64,000 bases of DNA, taken from positions 1-64,000 of the forward strand of contig CAKTPI010000004.1 of assembly GCA_934591635.1 (NCBI GenBank). The letters run 5' to 3'. This document shows, one piece after another, positions 35,485 to 44,241 of the stretch. Numbering within the stretch: the stretch's first letter is position 1; every line of letters starts with the position of its first letter. This DNA is from an uncultured Oscillospiraceae bacterium (lineage in GTDB: Bacteria > Bacillota > Clostridia > Oscillospirales > Oscillospiraceae). Made by a program: the position numbers and the translations under genes. The notes below the pieces were generated by a model. That model had not been told where the DNA came from. It saw only the letters and a list, made by a program, of their open reading frames with translations, and did not search any database.

Positions 35485-37770
35485 TCAATCGCCGCTGTTC
35501 ATACCGTAATAGGGATAGCAAAAAATCAGATTGCCCGTCATGTCATAGGCGTAAAACGCCCAGTTATTGGATACCGTAATGGCATCCCCCTGCAGATCCA
35601 CTTCACCGTTTACACGGATCAGTTCCGTGCGGCAGTCCTCCCGGAACACGGTGGTTTCATTGCTGAAACCGTTTACGCCGTGGCACACAACGTAATTTTT
35701 CCCAGTAAAAAGGTCTGCCCGGTCATATACATTGCCGGAAAAACAGTTCATTGTATTGAGGTTCAGATCCAGTATTTCCACTGTGTCGTCCGGCATCACA
35801 ACATAAACAAGGCTTCCCGCCCGGTAGCCATAGGACGCCTCCGGGAAACTGCGGCTGTTTCCATCCGGCAGGTGATGGATTGTAACCCCTCCCCCATGGA
35901 TGGATGCAACGAACACGCCCTCCCCCCAGTAATCCCAATCGGTGGGAACATTCTGAAAGAGAGTTTTTCCGTTGCTGGCATACACTGTGCAGATATCCCC
36001 CCGTACCACCCGGAAGCCATCATCCCAGCCGTATTCCACATCGTCATAGTCCCATTCAAATTCGCTGCCGTTGCGGTCAATGATGAAATCCCGGGTATCG
36101 GCCTGAATCCGATAAAAGCTGTCATTGAGAATCGTCAGTGCATACTCTCCCAGAGACGGATCCACCACCGGCGTCAGATCCCGATACAGCATAGCTGCGT
36201 GCCAGTCCTCGTCATACTGAAGCAGGAGGCCGCCGCTGATACCAAGATAGTTCCCCGATTCCAGCAGCACCTGCTGCTCATCATTCAGGATTGCATAGTG
36301 CGTGGTATCCCCGTCCCAAAAACCGGCGCTGTCAATGCAGCAGATCAGGCTGCCGCTGCATTCCATGGGCAGGTAAACCCTGCCATCAATCGTGAAATCT
36401 GCCTGCGTCTTAATCAGATTCAGCTGCTTGTCAAATACGTCAAACTCCGTCTGCGCTTCATTGCGGATACCCAGGAATTTATCCCCCACTGAGTAGAAGT
36501 TCAGATAACAGGCTCCGGAAAACACGCTGCCATCCTTGGTGACGAAGCCAGTCATGCCGCCCGCCTCTGTCACCCGCCAGAAATACTCCCGGCTGTCATA
36601 CCCATCCACACCGACCCGCTGAATGGCCGTGAAGATGGGCTTTGTGATCAGTTCTCCCTTGTGGTTGTAAAAGCCATAGGAACCAGCCGCCTGGAAATCA
36701 TAGCTCTCACCCTCATACTCATAATCGGCGTAGAACTTTTCCCCCTCATAGGGGTAAATATCGCCGTAATCACCGCGGGGCTCGAAGGTATCGTGGGAAC
36801 AGTCAAACCAGGTAAATTTTGCCTCCTGGCCGCCGTTGGGCGTGAAGTTTGAGTAGTCCACCGCCACATCATCGCCGCTTTCCGGCGCTTCTCCGGCGGC
36901 ATACACCGGCACATAGCCCTCCAGCTCCAGCAGCCGCTGCCCGGCCTCGCTGAGCAGCCAGCGGTAGAGCATTCTGGCGCTCTCCCCTGCATTGGCTCCG
37001 ATGCAGGCATAATAGCCGTTGATAAACGGGTAGCTTTCGTCCTGTAAGCTCTGTGGATTGGGGGTCACCCCATCGATTTGCAGGATTTTCAGTCCGGAGG
37101 CCATCTGCATATCAGCAGCATAGTAATATACGGTGTAGCCGATGGCGTTGGCAGAGTTATCGTAATTCTTTACCGCTTCAATCAGCTGGGCCATTTCCCC
37201 CGGCACCTGGGTGGTGGGCACCTCCATCATTTTCTTTCCCTGCATCACCAGCTTTTCCATCATCACCTGGCTGCCCGCCGTGGCATTGCGTTGGAACGCC
37301 TCAATGGGAGCATCCGCGCCGCCGACCTGGGCCCAGTTGGTGATTTCCCCGGTATAAATTTTCTGCACCTGATCGATGGTCAGGGAGTTCACGGGGTTGT
37401 CCGCATTCACAACGAACACCAGAGCTTCCTTGGCAATCTGCTCGATTTCATAGGCAAATTGGTCCGCTGCCATCTGGTCAAATACCTCGCTCTTTGGTTC
37501 GGCCGCAATCACAATGTCACAAAGCCCATCCGCCAGATTGCGGAAGGACTGGGTCGTCCGGTTAAACCCAATCAGGGATGCCGCATCCTGCCGGCTCTCT
37601 CCCAGCAGCACACTGGCGATCCCTATTCCCAGGGGCACCAGCGATGTGGAGCCATCCATTCTTGGAAAATTCTCCCGGGTGAACCGGAAAGGCTCATCCG
37701 CCCCGGCTGTTGTTGAGAATACCCCCATCAGCAGCACCATAGCGAACACAAAACAGGCAAAACGTTTCAT
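35485..37770 (-). CDS. PstS-like phosphate-binding domain fused to a WG-type repeat region
   Basis: 761 residues. A signal peptide (cut near TAGA-DE, no lipobox) precedes a PstS-like domain (about 30-290) with MDGSTSLVPL matching the NGSTS phosphate loop of PstS, and the QKIYTGEITNW block. The C-terminal 450 residues are beta-rich, with short repeats built on Gly-Phe-hydrophobic-Asp-Gly such as YGFYNHKGELI, MTGFVTKDGSV and FIIDRNGSEF, as in WG repeats or a beta propeller. AAGGAGG precedes the ATG. It is monocistronic and distant from the pst operon. A phosphate or anion sensor or a surface binding protein is possible; the exact role is unknown. Confidence 0.8.
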   Translation of the reverse strand: MKRFACFVFAMVLLMGVFSTTAGADEPFRFTRENFPRMDGSTSLVPLGIGIASVLLGESRQDAASLIGFNRTTQSFRNLADGLCDIVIAAEPKSEVFDQMAADQFAYEIEQIAKEALVFVVNADNPVNSLTIDQVQKIYTGEITNWAQVGGADAPIEAFQRNATAGSQVMMEKLVMQGKKMMEVPTTQVPGEMAQLIEAVKNYDNSANAIGYTVYYYAADMQMASGLKILQIDGVTPNPQSLQDESYPFINGYYACIGANAGESARMLYRWLLSEAGQRLLELEGYVPVYAAGEAPESGDDVAVDYSNFTPNGGQEAKFTWFDCSHDTFEPRGDYGDIYPYEGEKFYADYEYEGESYDFQAAGSYGFYNHKGELITKPIFTAIQRVGVDGYDSREYFWRVTEAGGMTGFVTKDGSVFSGACYLNFYSVGDKFLGIRNEAQTEFDVFDKQLNLIKTQADFTIDGRVYLPMECSGSLICCIDSAGFWDGDTTHYAILNDEQQVLLESGNYLGISGGLLLQYDEDWHAAMLYRDLTPVVDPSLGEYALTILNDSFYRIQADTRDFIIDRNGSEFEWDYDDVEYGWDDGFRVVRGDICTVYASNGKTLFQNVPTDWDYWGEGVFVASIHGGGVTIHHLPDGNSRSFPEASYGYRAGSLVYVVMPDDTVEILDLNLNTMNCFSGNVYDRADLFTGKNYVVCHGVNGFSNETTVFREDCRTELIRVNGEVDLQGDAITVSNNWAFYAYDMTGNLIFCYPYYGMNSGD

Positions 37771-37858
37771 TGCAACTCCTCCTTTTCTGCTTCCATTCTA
37801 TCACACCTTACCGGAAAATTGGATGGAATTTGTGTACCTTTAGGAAATCTTAAGGGAT

Positions 37859-37900
37859 GCAAAAGCCGCCTGTCCCGGCTTTCATGCCCGGGCAGGCGGC
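37859..37900 (-). terminator. intrinsic terminator of typA
   Basis: Minus strand: GCCGCCTGCCCGG pairs with CCGGGACAGGCGGC (one bulge), followed by TTTT. It begins 14 bases after the typA stop. Confidence 0.8.
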
Positions 37901-37913
37901 AGATTGAAATAAA

Positions 37914-39740
37914 TTACTGATTTCTTCTCTTCATTAGTTCCCGCATACGGGCAGAGTGATCCAACTCCCGCTTGCGGATGCGCAGGCTCTTGGGGGTGCA
38001 TTCCAGCAGTTCATCGTCAGCCAGGAATTCCAGGCACTGCTCCAGGGACATGTTCTTGGGGGGCGTCAGGCGTGTGGCTTCATCAGAACCGGCAGCACGC
38101 ATATTGGTCAGCTGCTTGCGCTTACAGACGTTCACGGTCATATCCTCATTCCGGCTGCAAATGCCGATGACCATACCCGCATACACCTGGGTGCCGGGGG
38201 TAATGAACAGGATGCCGCGCTCCTGGGCAGCGGCCAGGCCATAGGCCACGGCCTCGCCGGTTTCGAAAGCGACCAGAGAGCCGGTGAGGCGGCGCTCGAT
38301 CTCCCCCTTCATCGGGGCATAAGAATCCAGGATGGAGGACATGATGCCCTCGCCCCGGGTATCGGTGAGGAACTCATTCCGGTAGCCGAACAGGCCGCGG
38401 GAGGGAACCAGAAACTCCAGGCGATAGCGGCTGCCCATGGGAGTCATGCTCACCAGATCGCCCTTGCGGCGGCCCATCTTCTCAATCACAGAACCCATGC
38501 ATTCCTCGGGTACATCCGCAACCATCCGCTCGATAGGCTCGCAGGTCTTGCCGTCAATCTCCTTGGTCAGCACACGGGGGGTGGACACGGAGAACTCATA
38601 GCCCTCCCGGCGCATGGTCTCCATCAGGATGGACAGGTGCATCTCGCCGCGTCCGGCCACATTAAAGGCATCGGTGCCCTGCTCGGTGACATGCAGGGAC
38701 ACATCCTTCAGTAGCTCCTTCTCCAGGCGATCCCGCAGATTCCGGGAGGTGACAAATTTGCCTTCCTTTCCGGCAAAGGGAGAGTCATTCACAGCGAAGG
38801 TCATCTCAATGGTGGGGTCACTGATTTTCACAAAGGGCAGCGGCTCCACTGCATCCGGCGCGCACAGGGTACGGCCGATGGTAATGTCCGCCATGCCGGA
38901 CAGCGCCACGATCTCACCGGCGCTGGCCTCCTGCACGGGTGCCTTGGCCAGACCGTCAAACTCATACAGCGCCACTACCTTCCCCTTGGTCTTCACCGCC
39001 GGGTCATGATAGTCGCAGATGGTGACCTCCTGGTTCACCTTGATGGTGCCGCGCTCCACCCGGCCAATGGCAATACGACCCACGTACTCGTTGTAGTCAA
39101 TGGAGGAAACCAGCATCTGCAGGGGGGCATCGGGGTCACCCTTAGGGGCGTCGATATACTGGATGATGGTCTCAAACAGGGGCTTGAGATCCGTGCCCAT
39201 TTCATCGGGGCTGTAGGAAGCGGTGCCCTGGCGGCCGGAGCAGAAGATGGTGGGGCTGTTGAACTGCTCGTCCGTTGCATCCAGGTCCAGCAGCAGCTCC
39301 AGCACTTCGTCCATTACCTCGTGCACCCGGGCATCGGGCTTATCCACCTTGTTCACCGCCACGATCACCTTATGACCCAGCTCCAGTGCCTTTTGCAGCA
39401 CAAAACGGGTCTGAGGCATGGGGCCTTCAGCGGCATCTACCAGAAGGATGACGCCGTTGACCATTTTCAGGATACGCTCCACCTCGCCGCCGAAGTCAGC
39501 GTGGCCCGGGGTATCCACGATATTGATTTTATAGTCCTTGTAATGGACAGAGGTATTCTTTGCCAGAATGGTGATGCCGCGCTCCCGCTCCAGATCGCCG
39601 GAGTCCATCACCCGCTCCACGGTGGCCTGATTTTCCCGGTAAATACCGCCCTGCTTCAGCATTTCATCCACCAGCGTGGTCTTGCCATGGTCAACATGGG
39701 CAATAATCGCAATATTTCTGATTTTATCCTGAGATGCCAT
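37914..39740 (-). CDS. typA: translational GTPase TypA (BipA)
   Basis: 608 residues from the ATG at 39740 with AAGGAGA upstream. G motifs are [10 protein letters not shown] (G1), ITI after RERG (G2), [11 protein letters not shown] (G3) and NKVDKPDAR (G4), followed by EF-G-like domains and the BipA-specific C-terminal domain with [17 protein letters not shown]. It binds the ribosome and helps 50S assembly, mainly under stress or cold. It is a single-gene unit with its own promoter and terminator. Confidence 0.97.
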   Translation of the reverse strand: MASQDKIRNIAIIAHVDHGKTTLVDEMLKQGGIYRENQATVERVMDSGDLERERGITILAKNTSVHYKDYKINIVDTPGHADFGGEVERILKMVNGVILLVDAAEGPMPQTRFVLQKALELGHKVIVAVNKVDKPDARVHEVMDEVLELLLDLDATDEQFNSPTIFCSGRQGTASYSPDEMGTDLKPLFETIIQYIDAPKGDPDAPLQMLVSSIDYNEYVGRIAIGRVERGTIKVNQEVTICDYHDPAVKTKGKVVALYEFDGLAKAPVQEASAGEIVALSGMADITIGRTLCAPDAVEPLPFVKISDPTIEMTFAVNDSPFAGKEGKFVTSRNLRDRLEKELLKDVSLHVTEQGTDAFNVAGRGEMHLSILMETMRREGYEFSVSTPRVLTKEIDGKTCEPIERMVADVPEECMGSVIEKMGRRKGDLVSMTPMGSRYRLEFLVPSRGLFGYRNEFLTDTRGEGIMSSILDSYAPMKGEIERRLTGSLVAFETGEAVAYGLAAAQERGILFITPGTQVYAGMVIGICSRNEDMTVNVCKRKQLTNMRAAGSDEATRLTPPKNMSLEQCLEFLADDELLECTPKSLRIRKRELDHSARMRELMKRRNQ

Positions 39741-39790
39741 AAACTGCTCTCCTTCTTTTTGCATCGGATTTTCTCTACTGTCAGCATTCA

Positions 39791-39819
39791 AATATAGCAC
39801 ATTGCAAAAAGAAAAGCAA
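39791..39819 (-). promoter_or_regulatory. promoter of typA
   Basis: Minus strand: TTGCTT at 39819-39814, 17 bases, TATATT at 39796-39791, about 50 bases upstream of the ATG. Confidence 0.65.
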
Positions 39820-40041
39820 TATTTTTTGTGAAAGTTTGCCACAGATTTTTGCTGTTTATTCATTTCATTTTCCGGCATTTTGCAACAAAAGCAAGGCGGA
39901 CTAGGTTTTGACTGTCCTCTTGTTTATCTGATTCCGAAAATTACAGCAGCCTCCGAAATGATGCGCACCGCTACGCTTGCTATAATCCCGCAGGTAATCC
40001 GCAGAATAACATTCGCCGGCCAAGCCGCCTTGGATTTTCCC
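39820..40041. other. intergenic stretch between divergent typA and malic enzyme
   Basis: Mostly AT-rich. A minus-strand frame in 39924-40041 encodes a helix-like stretch (ILRITCGIIASVAVRIISEA) but has no start codon with a ribosome site there, so I do not call a gene. It might be a decayed small membrane protein. Confidence 0.3.
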
Positions 40042-40069
40042 TTTACATTTTCACATCTTATTGTATAAT
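40042..40069 (+). promoter_or_regulatory. promoter of the malic enzyme gene
   Basis: TTTACA at 40042-40047, 16 bases, TATAAT at 40064-40069; AAGGAGG lies just before the ATG at 40109. A lone TTTACA here is not a Pho-box cluster. Confidence 0.75.
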
Positions 40070-40108
40070 TATCCCATAATGTAATAGGAACATTTAAGGA
40101 GGAACAAT

Positions 40109-41281
40109 ATGGATTACGCAAAGGAATCCCTTCGGCTGCACGGGCTGTGGAAGGGAAAAATTGAAGTCAATGCCACCGTCCCTGTGGCAACCAAAGAAGA
40201 TCTGTCCCTGGCCTATACCCCCGGTGTGGCCGCTCCCTGCCTGGAAATCCAGAAGGATGTGAATAAATCCTATGAGCTGACCCGGCGGCACAATCTGTGT
40301 GCCGTCATCACCGATGGCTCCGCCGTTTTGGGACTGGGCGACATTGGCCCCGAGGCCGGTATGCCGGTGATGGAGGGCAAGTGCGTCCTCTTCAAAGCCT
40401 TTGGGGATGTGGATGCTTTCCCGCTCTGCGTGAAAACCAAGGATGTAGACGAGTTCGTCAACGCTGTATATCTCATTTCCGGTTCCTTTGGCGGCATCAA
40501 TCTGGAAGATATTGCCGCCCCTCGCTGCTTTGAAATTGAGCGGAAGCTGAAGGAAAAATGTGACATTCCCATCTTCCACGACGACCAGCACGGCACCGCC
40601 GTCATCACGCTGGCCGGCCTGCAAAACGCGCTGAAGGTCGTCGGCAAAAAGAAAGAAGATGTGAAAATCGTCACCTCCGGCGCCGGCGCCGCTGCCATTG
40701 CCATTGTAAAGCTGCTGCTCAGTGCCGGTTTCCGGAACATCGTCATGACCGACCGCACCGGCGCCATCTACCAGGGCCGGGAGGGCTTGAACTGGATCAA
40801 GGAAGAAATGGCCCAAGTAACCAACCTGCAGAAGGAGACAGGCAAGCTCTGCGATGTGATCCGCGGGGCCGATGTATTCATCGGCGTCTCCGCCCCCGGC
40901 ACCCTGACCACTGAAATGGTGCAGACCATGGCCAAAGACGCCATTGTTTTTGCCTGTGCCAATCCCACCCCCGAAATCTTCCCGGAGGACGCCAAGCGGG
41001 GTGGCGCTGCCGTGGTTTCTACCGGCCGCAGTGACTATCCCAACCAGATTAACAATGTGCTGGCCTTCCCCGGCATCTTCCGGGGTGCCTTTGACGTCCG
41101 TGCCTCCGACATCAACGAGGAAATGAAGATGGCTGCCGCCCAGGCATTGGCCGATCTGGTCTCTCCGGAGGAGCTGAGCGCTGACTATATTATCCCCGCC
41201 GCCTTTGATAAGCGGGTTGGCCCTGCGGTTGCCAAGGCTGTTGCAGAGGCCGCCCGCAAGTCCGGCGTTGCACGGATCTAA
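40109..41281 (+). CDS. NAD(P)-dependent malic enzyme
   Basis: 390 residues, the short bacterial form without a phosphotransacetylase tail. The malic N-terminal domain has the catalytic Tyr in AYTPGVAAPC and the lysine in EGKCVLFKAFG; metal ligands lie in FHDDQHGTAVI, and the nucleotide site is SGAGAAAIAIVKLL. It decarboxylates malate to pyruvate and CO2, yielding NADH or NADPH; the cofactor cannot be fixed by eye. Its own promoter and terminator make it a single-gene unit. Confidence 0.94.
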   Translation: MDYAKESLRLHGLWKGKIEVNATVPVATKEDLSLAYTPGVAAPCLEIQKDVNKSYELTRRHNLCAVITDGSAVLGLGDIGPEAGMPVMEGKCVLFKAFGDVDAFPLCVKTKDVDEFVNAVYLISGSFGGINLEDIAAPRCFEIERKLKEKCDIPIFHDDQHGTAVITLAGLQNALKVVGKKKEDVKIVTSGAGAAAIAIVKLLLSAGFRNIVMTDRTGAIYQGREGLNWIKEEMAQVTNLQKETGKLCDVIRGADVFIGVSAPGTLTTEMVQTMAKDAIVFACANPTPEIFPEDAKRGGAAVVSTGRSDYPNQINNVLAFPGIFRGAFDVRASDINEEMKMAAAQALADLVSPEELSADYIIPAAFDKRVGPAVAKAVAEAARKSGVARI

Positions 41282-41355
41282 AAAGGAGAAGCAGCGTTCC
41301 GTTCCCCCTGGGCAGTTCTTTTCCTTTACTGCAAATTCTCAAATCTTCTGATTTG

Positions 41356-41386
41356 ATACGGACGGCTTTTTGCCGTCCGTATTTTT
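41356..41386 (+). terminator. intrinsic terminator of the malic enzyme gene
   Basis: ATACGGACGGC (41356-41366) pairs with GCCGTCCGTAT (41371-41381), followed by TTTTTG. Confidence 0.85.
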
Positions 41387-41576
41387 GTTGCTTTTTACAA
41401 AAAATTTTTGCGATTTTTTGTTTCTTTTGTTACTATCTATTTTTTAAATATTTAGGATTCATTTTTTGGTTCATTACTCAAAAACCAGCCTAATTTGTTA
41501 AATTTCTGTTACATGTTGTTTGGAAATTTTAGCATTTCGGTACTCTTTTACTGCGAAAAAGTGCAAAAATTTGTTG

Positions 41577-41605
41577 TTGACAATAGTATTGCATATTTAT
41601 ATTAT
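41577..41605 (+). promoter_or_regulatory. sigma-A promoter of the duplicated XRE regulator
   Basis: TTGACA at 41577-41582, 17 bases, TATTAT at 41600-41605. The -10 lies inside the first copy of a tandem 15-base repeat. The 180 bases upstream are very AT-rich with no gene. Confidence 0.75.
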
Positions 41606-41624
41606 ATTGTATTTATATTATATT
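41594..41624 (+). repeat. tandem 15-base operator-like repeat over the -10 box
   Basis: TATTTATATTATATT occurs twice without mismatch (41594-41608 and 41610-41624), separated by one G. The position over and after the -10 suggests a binding site for two regulator units, perhaps the two-headed XRE protein encoded next. Confidence 0.7.
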
Positions 41625-41675
41625 CAAGTGTGATTGCTTCGTAAAGCGCTTGAAACATTTTGGGAGGGATGTTTT

Positions 41676-42836
41676 TTGGACTACGGCTTTACAATAACAG
41701 CTGCGGATCACTGCGCCCGCATCCTTTCTCACTCCCGGACAGAGGCTGGCCTCAGCCGCAAAGATATGAGCGAGGTTCTGGGTGTTTCTGAAACCACCAT
41801 CAAAGGCTGGGAATCGGGGCAGGGTTCCCCCACTCTGATTGGTCTGCTGCAATGGTTCCGCGCCACAGGAAACGGTGCAGCCCAGCCACTGATGCATCTG
41901 TTCTGTCCGGAGCAATTTGGCTCCATCACCTTATCCAGCCCTGCGGACGAGATTCGAGGCACACTCGTCTTTTATTTCAAAAATCTGGCCGACCCTGTGG
42001 AAACAGCGAAGCTGCATCACTTGATATTCGGAAGACATGGTTCGGATTGGATCGGTCTGCTTGACATGGGATTAGCCCACGTCAGTGCCTCGCTGAACAG
42101 CCGGTGCCGAGTTGCGGAAACCATTCAGATATCTTACGCCTTATACAAGGCCTCCGGGCAGCTCCTGCTGCCGCCCGGACTCTCGGTCAATCAGGATATT
42201 ATTGAATCTGCCACATTTGCTGCCCAGGAGGCCATTGCCGGGCACCGTCACGGCTATACCGTCTCCCCCGCCGGTCTGATGCAGAAGGAGACTTACTCCC
42301 GGCTTCTGGCCCGTGCCAGGACGGATGCCGGCGTAACACAGCGGGAAATGGCAAAGGTTCTGTGCAAAACGGAACGCACCATCCAAAATTGGGAATCCAA
42401 CTACTGTCCATCTTTTCTGGATCTGCTCCACTGGTTTCGTGTACTGAATCTTTCCCCTTGGCCCTACATCCGCGCCATGCTGTATCCCGGCATGGACGAT
42501 ACCCACGATCCGGGGGTTCATCGGGCAGCGCAGCAAGCGCTGATTGATTATGTCACGGCCTGTCCCTCCCACACCTTGGTTAAGCTGGCCTATCTCATCG
42601 GCGGCGACCACGGCTCTGATTGGTATGCCGTGCTGGAAATGCTGTTTGAGCACGTTTGTGAGCCGCTCTCCCAGCGCATTATCTCCGCCCAGGCCATTCT
42701 GCTGGGCTTTACCCTGGATTATAAATGCGGGAAACTCCATAATCCCGATCAAGTGCCGCCGGATCTGGAAAACCTCAAATCCTGTATTGACCGAGGCATC
42801 AAGGCCGCACTGAATAATCAACCGGGCTATGAGTAA
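41676..42836 (+). CDS. tandem-duplicated XRE-type regulator with two HTH and two effector domains
   Basis: 386 residues, starting at a TTG at 41676 with GGGAGGG seven bases upstream. It consists of two homologous halves. HTH 1 (about 15-62) has SRKDMSEVLGVSETTIKGWESG; HTH 2 (about 209-255) has TQREMAKVLCKTERTIQNWES. Each HTH ends in a conserved LLxWFR and is followed by an alpha-helical domain of about 100 residues with the same HGSDW motif (121-125 and 312-316), so the period is about 191 residues. I know no named family with this layout. It probably binds two adjacent sites, and the perfect tandem repeat over its own promoter is an obvious candidate. Confidence 0.8.
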   Translation: MDYGFTITAADHCARILSHSRTEAGLSRKDMSEVLGVSETTIKGWESGQGSPTLIGLLQWFRATGNGAAQPLMHLFCPEQFGSITLSSPADEIRGTLVFYFKNLADPVETAKLHHLIFGRHGSDWIGLLDMGLAHVSASLNSRCRVAETIQISYALYKASGQLLLPPGLSVNQDIIESATFAAQEAIAGHRHGYTVSPAGLMQKETYSRLLARARTDAGVTQREMAKVLCKTERTIQNWESNYCPSFLDLLHWFRVLNLSPWPYIRAMLYPGMDDTHDPGVHRAAQQALIDYVTACPSHTLVKLAYLIGGDHGSDWYAVLEMLFEHVCEPLSQRIISAQAILLGFTLDYKCGKLHNPDQVPPDLENLKSCIDRGIKAALNNQPGYE

Positions 42837-42944
42837 AAAGCGGCCGTTTTTGGCAGGCTTTCCGCAGGCTTTCCAGTGAAATTTTCCGCGCAAAATTTTA
42901 CTGTGTCTTGCCCGTATTTCCGCTCCGCTACAAGATGAAAGCAT

Positions 42945-43118
42945 GATGCCGGTAAACAGAGGAAGTTTACCGGCATCGTGCTGTTTCGTACTGCCCATTC
43001 TCACTCCGGTGGCACCGAAACTTTGTGTCCATCACGTCGAACGCCCTTCGGCGCACAACGTGGACAATCAACAGATAGCCTGCATCACCGCCGCCCACGC
43101 AGCACAGCCGGTGCTATC
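42945..43118. ncRNA. possible structured RNA: three nested hairpins
   Basis: No protein gene fits here. GATGCCGGTAAAC (42945-42957) pairs perfectly with GTTTACCGGCATC (42965-42977). TGTC, CACG, CGCC (43026-43047) pair in order with GGCG, CGTG, GACA (43050-43066) around internal loops and a four-base CTTC loop. GATAG and CACCG (43074-43090) pair with CGGTGCTATC (43109-43118). The first hairpin could just be the terminator of the XRE gene, but its T run is poor. Which strand is transcribed is unclear. Confidence 0.4.
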
Positions 43119-43299
43119 GGCATGGCAGCGTTCTTTCATTCTATCCTCATTTTCTTTTTCCTTTTAATTGATTCCGACTGAATTTCATCAGACAAAAGCA
43201 TATGACTGAGGCCTCTTGGAAGTCAGATAGCGAAAAAAGTTATCCCTTATCGCCGTTTTTTCAGGCGAAATTTTCCGCCCGATATCGGCATGCAGACCA

Positions 43300-43312
43300 C
43301 GTAAATTTTACG
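43300..43312. promoter_or_regulatory. 13-base palindrome upstream of the Spo0A-like gene
   Basis: CGTAAATTTTACG is a perfect inverted repeat around a central T, 33 bases upstream of the -35 box. It is a candidate operator. It is not a Spo0A box. Confidence 0.4.
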
Positions 43313-43344
43313 ACCAATTTTCTGTCATTTTCGGCTGAAAAATG

Positions 43345-43373
43345 TTGCCTAATTTCGGGCGAATTTTTATAAG
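43345..43373 (+). promoter_or_regulatory. promoter of the Spo0A-like gene
   Basis: TTGCCT at 43345-43350, 17 bases, TATAAG at 43368-43373; then AAAGGAGGT before the ATG at 43431. Confidence 0.6.
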
Positions 43374-43430
43374 GAAAGTCACGTCAAAAAGTGATAAAAT
43401 ATGCATGCAATCTACAAAGGAGGTATCAAT

Positions 43431-43964
43431 ATGAACACAGCATCCAATCGCACCCACGGCAGCTCTTCCAAAACCATTTTCTTCCCTTCCTGCGGCGAAG
43501 AGAATCGCTTTATTGGCTTCACCGGCTCCAGCGCCCACTCTCTGTCGCTGGAAAACAGTCAGGCAGAAAATGCATCCTGTCAGATTCCAAGCGAAGAACT
43601 TGTCCGCTGTATTTCCCAGGTTCTTCGTGACTGCGGCATCCCCGCAAGCCTGAGCGGCTATCAGTTCATCCGGGAAGCTATTTTCCTGATGTTCCATAAT
43701 GCCGGATACCGCACCTCTATCACCAAAGCCCTCTATCCCGATGTGGCCGCTGCATTTCATACCACTGCCTCCCGGGTAGAGCGCTCCATCCGCCATGCCA
43801 TTGAGGTTGGCTGGGTTCGCGGCAACGCCGATATCCTGGAGCATTACTTCGGCTACACCACCAACCCCCACAGCGGCAAGCCCACCAACGGCGAATTCAT
43901 CGCCACCATCTGCGACCACCTGCACCTGGCCTACTCCCTGGGCAGTACTGCGCAAAAGGATTGA
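43431..43964 (+). CDS. receiver-less Spo0A-like protein (C-terminal effector domain only)
   Basis: 177 residues from the ATG at 43431 with AAAGGAGGT upstream. Residues 55-165 align with the DNA-binding effector domain of Spo0A: GIPASLSGYQFIREAI, then SITKALYPDVAAAFHTT, the recognition helix ASRVERSIRHAIEVGW (113-128), and SGKPTNGEFIA. The normal phospho-receiver domain is absent; instead there are about 50 unrelated Ser/Asn-rich residues. In Bacillus, the isolated effector domain is active without phosphorylation, so this protein may bind Spo0A-type sites constitutively or compete with true Spo0A. It has its own promoter and terminator. Confidence 0.88.
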   Translation: MNTASNRTHGSSSKTIFFPSCGEENRFIGFTGSSAHSLSLENSQAENASCQIPSEELVRCISQVLRDCGIPASLSGYQFIREAIFLMFHNAGYRTSITKALYPDVAAAFHTTASRVERSIRHAIEVGWVRGNADILEHYFGYTTNPHSGKPTNGEFIATICDHLHLAYSLGSTAQKD

Positions 43965-44034
43965 CTGGACGCAAGCAGGCCATGATGATTTCACTGAAGC
44001 GGAACCAAACGAAATAGGACAAATACAGCAAAGT

Positions 44035-44083
44035 AAAAGGCAGCAGGCCCAGTTCCGATACGAACTAAGGTCTGCTGCCTTTT
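44035..44083 (+). terminator. intrinsic terminator of the Spo0A-like gene
   Basis: AAAAGGCAGCAGGCC (44035-44049) pairs with GGTCTGCTGCCTTTT (44069-44083), with one mismatch, followed by CATT. It can work in both directions. Confidence 0.75.
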
Positions 44084-44241
44084 CATTCCTATTCCCAGCC
44101 CTCTGACCATGCGCGAAGCACATTCAGCCATTCACCCATCGGTCAAGAAGATACCTGTTCATTCATACATATTTCCCCTTTTCCTGCAAATACTTCTATC
44201 GGAGAATTTGCGCTTTAACGCGCTTCAAAGGAGAAGAGAAC

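Noticed and set aside
40042-40047. Single TTTACA upstream of malic enzyme as a Pho box
   Set aside because: It serves as a -35 box with a normal 16-base spacer, and there are no repeats at 11-base spacing.
39924-40121. 65-residue minus-strand frame between typA and malic enzyme
   Set aside because: Its start overlaps the malic enzyme gene and promoter, and no ribosome site precedes any in-frame start.
42855-42876. Direct repeat GCAGGCTTTCC twice after the XRE gene
   Set aside because: Only 11 bases, no further copies, and no relation to a promoter; probably incidental.
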